Positions 59,842 to 60,000 of a DNA stretch of 60,000 bases are shown piece after piece. The DNA comes from Phoronis australis (taxonomy: Eukaryota > Phoronida > Phoronidae). A model generated the notes under the pieces. It was not told the origin of the DNA. It did not search any database and saw only the letters and a program-made list of their open reading frames with translations. A program made the position numbers and the translations under genes. The stretch spans positions 68,641 to 128,640 of the forward strand of contig NMRA01000193.1 in NCBI GenBank assembly GCA_002633005.1. Direction: 5' to 3'. Each line of letters starts with the position of its first letter. Position 1 is the stretch's first letter.

Positions 59842-60000
59842 ATGCGCCCACATACTTATATGTGGACGCATTATGCCGTCATCTCTGTCCGTCCGGGCGG
59901 CGTCCGGCGTCCGCTGCTCTATCTCCAAAACCCTTTGACATACGTTCATGAAATTTGGCACATATGTTCCATTCATGAATGGGACGGCATGTGCGAACTT
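59842..60000. mobile_element. Element with ATGCGCCCACA end, copy 2 (runs off the window)
   Basis: It is nearly identical to 51208 onward over the visible 159 bp, including the terminal hairpin and ACATACGTTCATGAAATTTG. It differs mainly by a shorter GTCCG-type tandem tract. Confidence 0.85.

Overview
This is eukaryotic (animal) genomic DNA. It has large spliced genes with GT-AG introns, AT-rich non-coding DNA, many small transposon relics and several assembly gaps. The gene content (a Friend-of-GATA zinc-finger protein with a PR domain, a MYPT3/TIMAP-type PP1 regulatory subunit, a DUF885 protein and a THAP-domain ORF), the abundance of MITE-like elements and the roughly 1% difference between apparent haplotype copies all fit a marine deuterostome invertebrate such as a hemichordate or lancelet. 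I cannot fix the species.

Layout. 1-8.1 kb: no recognisable exon, probably upstream or intronic DNA of the FOG gene. 8.16-15.27 kb, + strand: the last five coding exons of a ZFPM/FOG-like gene. They join in a single frame of 1126 codons plus stop: PR domain, ten zinc-finger motifs and a CtBP-type PLDLS motif. 15.3-21.6 kb: non-coding repeats, a duplicated contig end and a 461-base gap. 21.8-23.5 kb: a frame-broken relic of an uncharacterised invertebrate protein family. 24.0-26.0 kb, - strand: an intact single-exon DUF885 gene encoding a secreted or anchored HExPGHH protein. 26.4-27.9 kb: a second duplicated contig end. 28.2-28.4 kb, - strand: a short THAP-domain ORF. 28.5-55.3 kb: no recognisable gene, but many inverted-repeat elements, minisatellites and two gaps. 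55.34-58.55 kb, + strand: the first two coding exons of a PPP1R16-like gene, which runs off the right end.

The FOG gene (GATA co-repressor), the PP1 targeting subunit and the DUF885 protein have no evident common pathway. They look like ordinary neighbours in an animal genome.

I found no new multi-gene system. The most unusual material is the repeat landscape: a roughly 230-bp fold-back family with a shared end motif, a palindromic element built from CCGTGTTT-like units, a long-TIR element at TTAA sites, an element with a terminal hairpin present twice, and an hAT-like element carrying an unexplained open reading stretch. Two near-perfect direct duplications meet at a single N and are best read as unmerged haplotypes.
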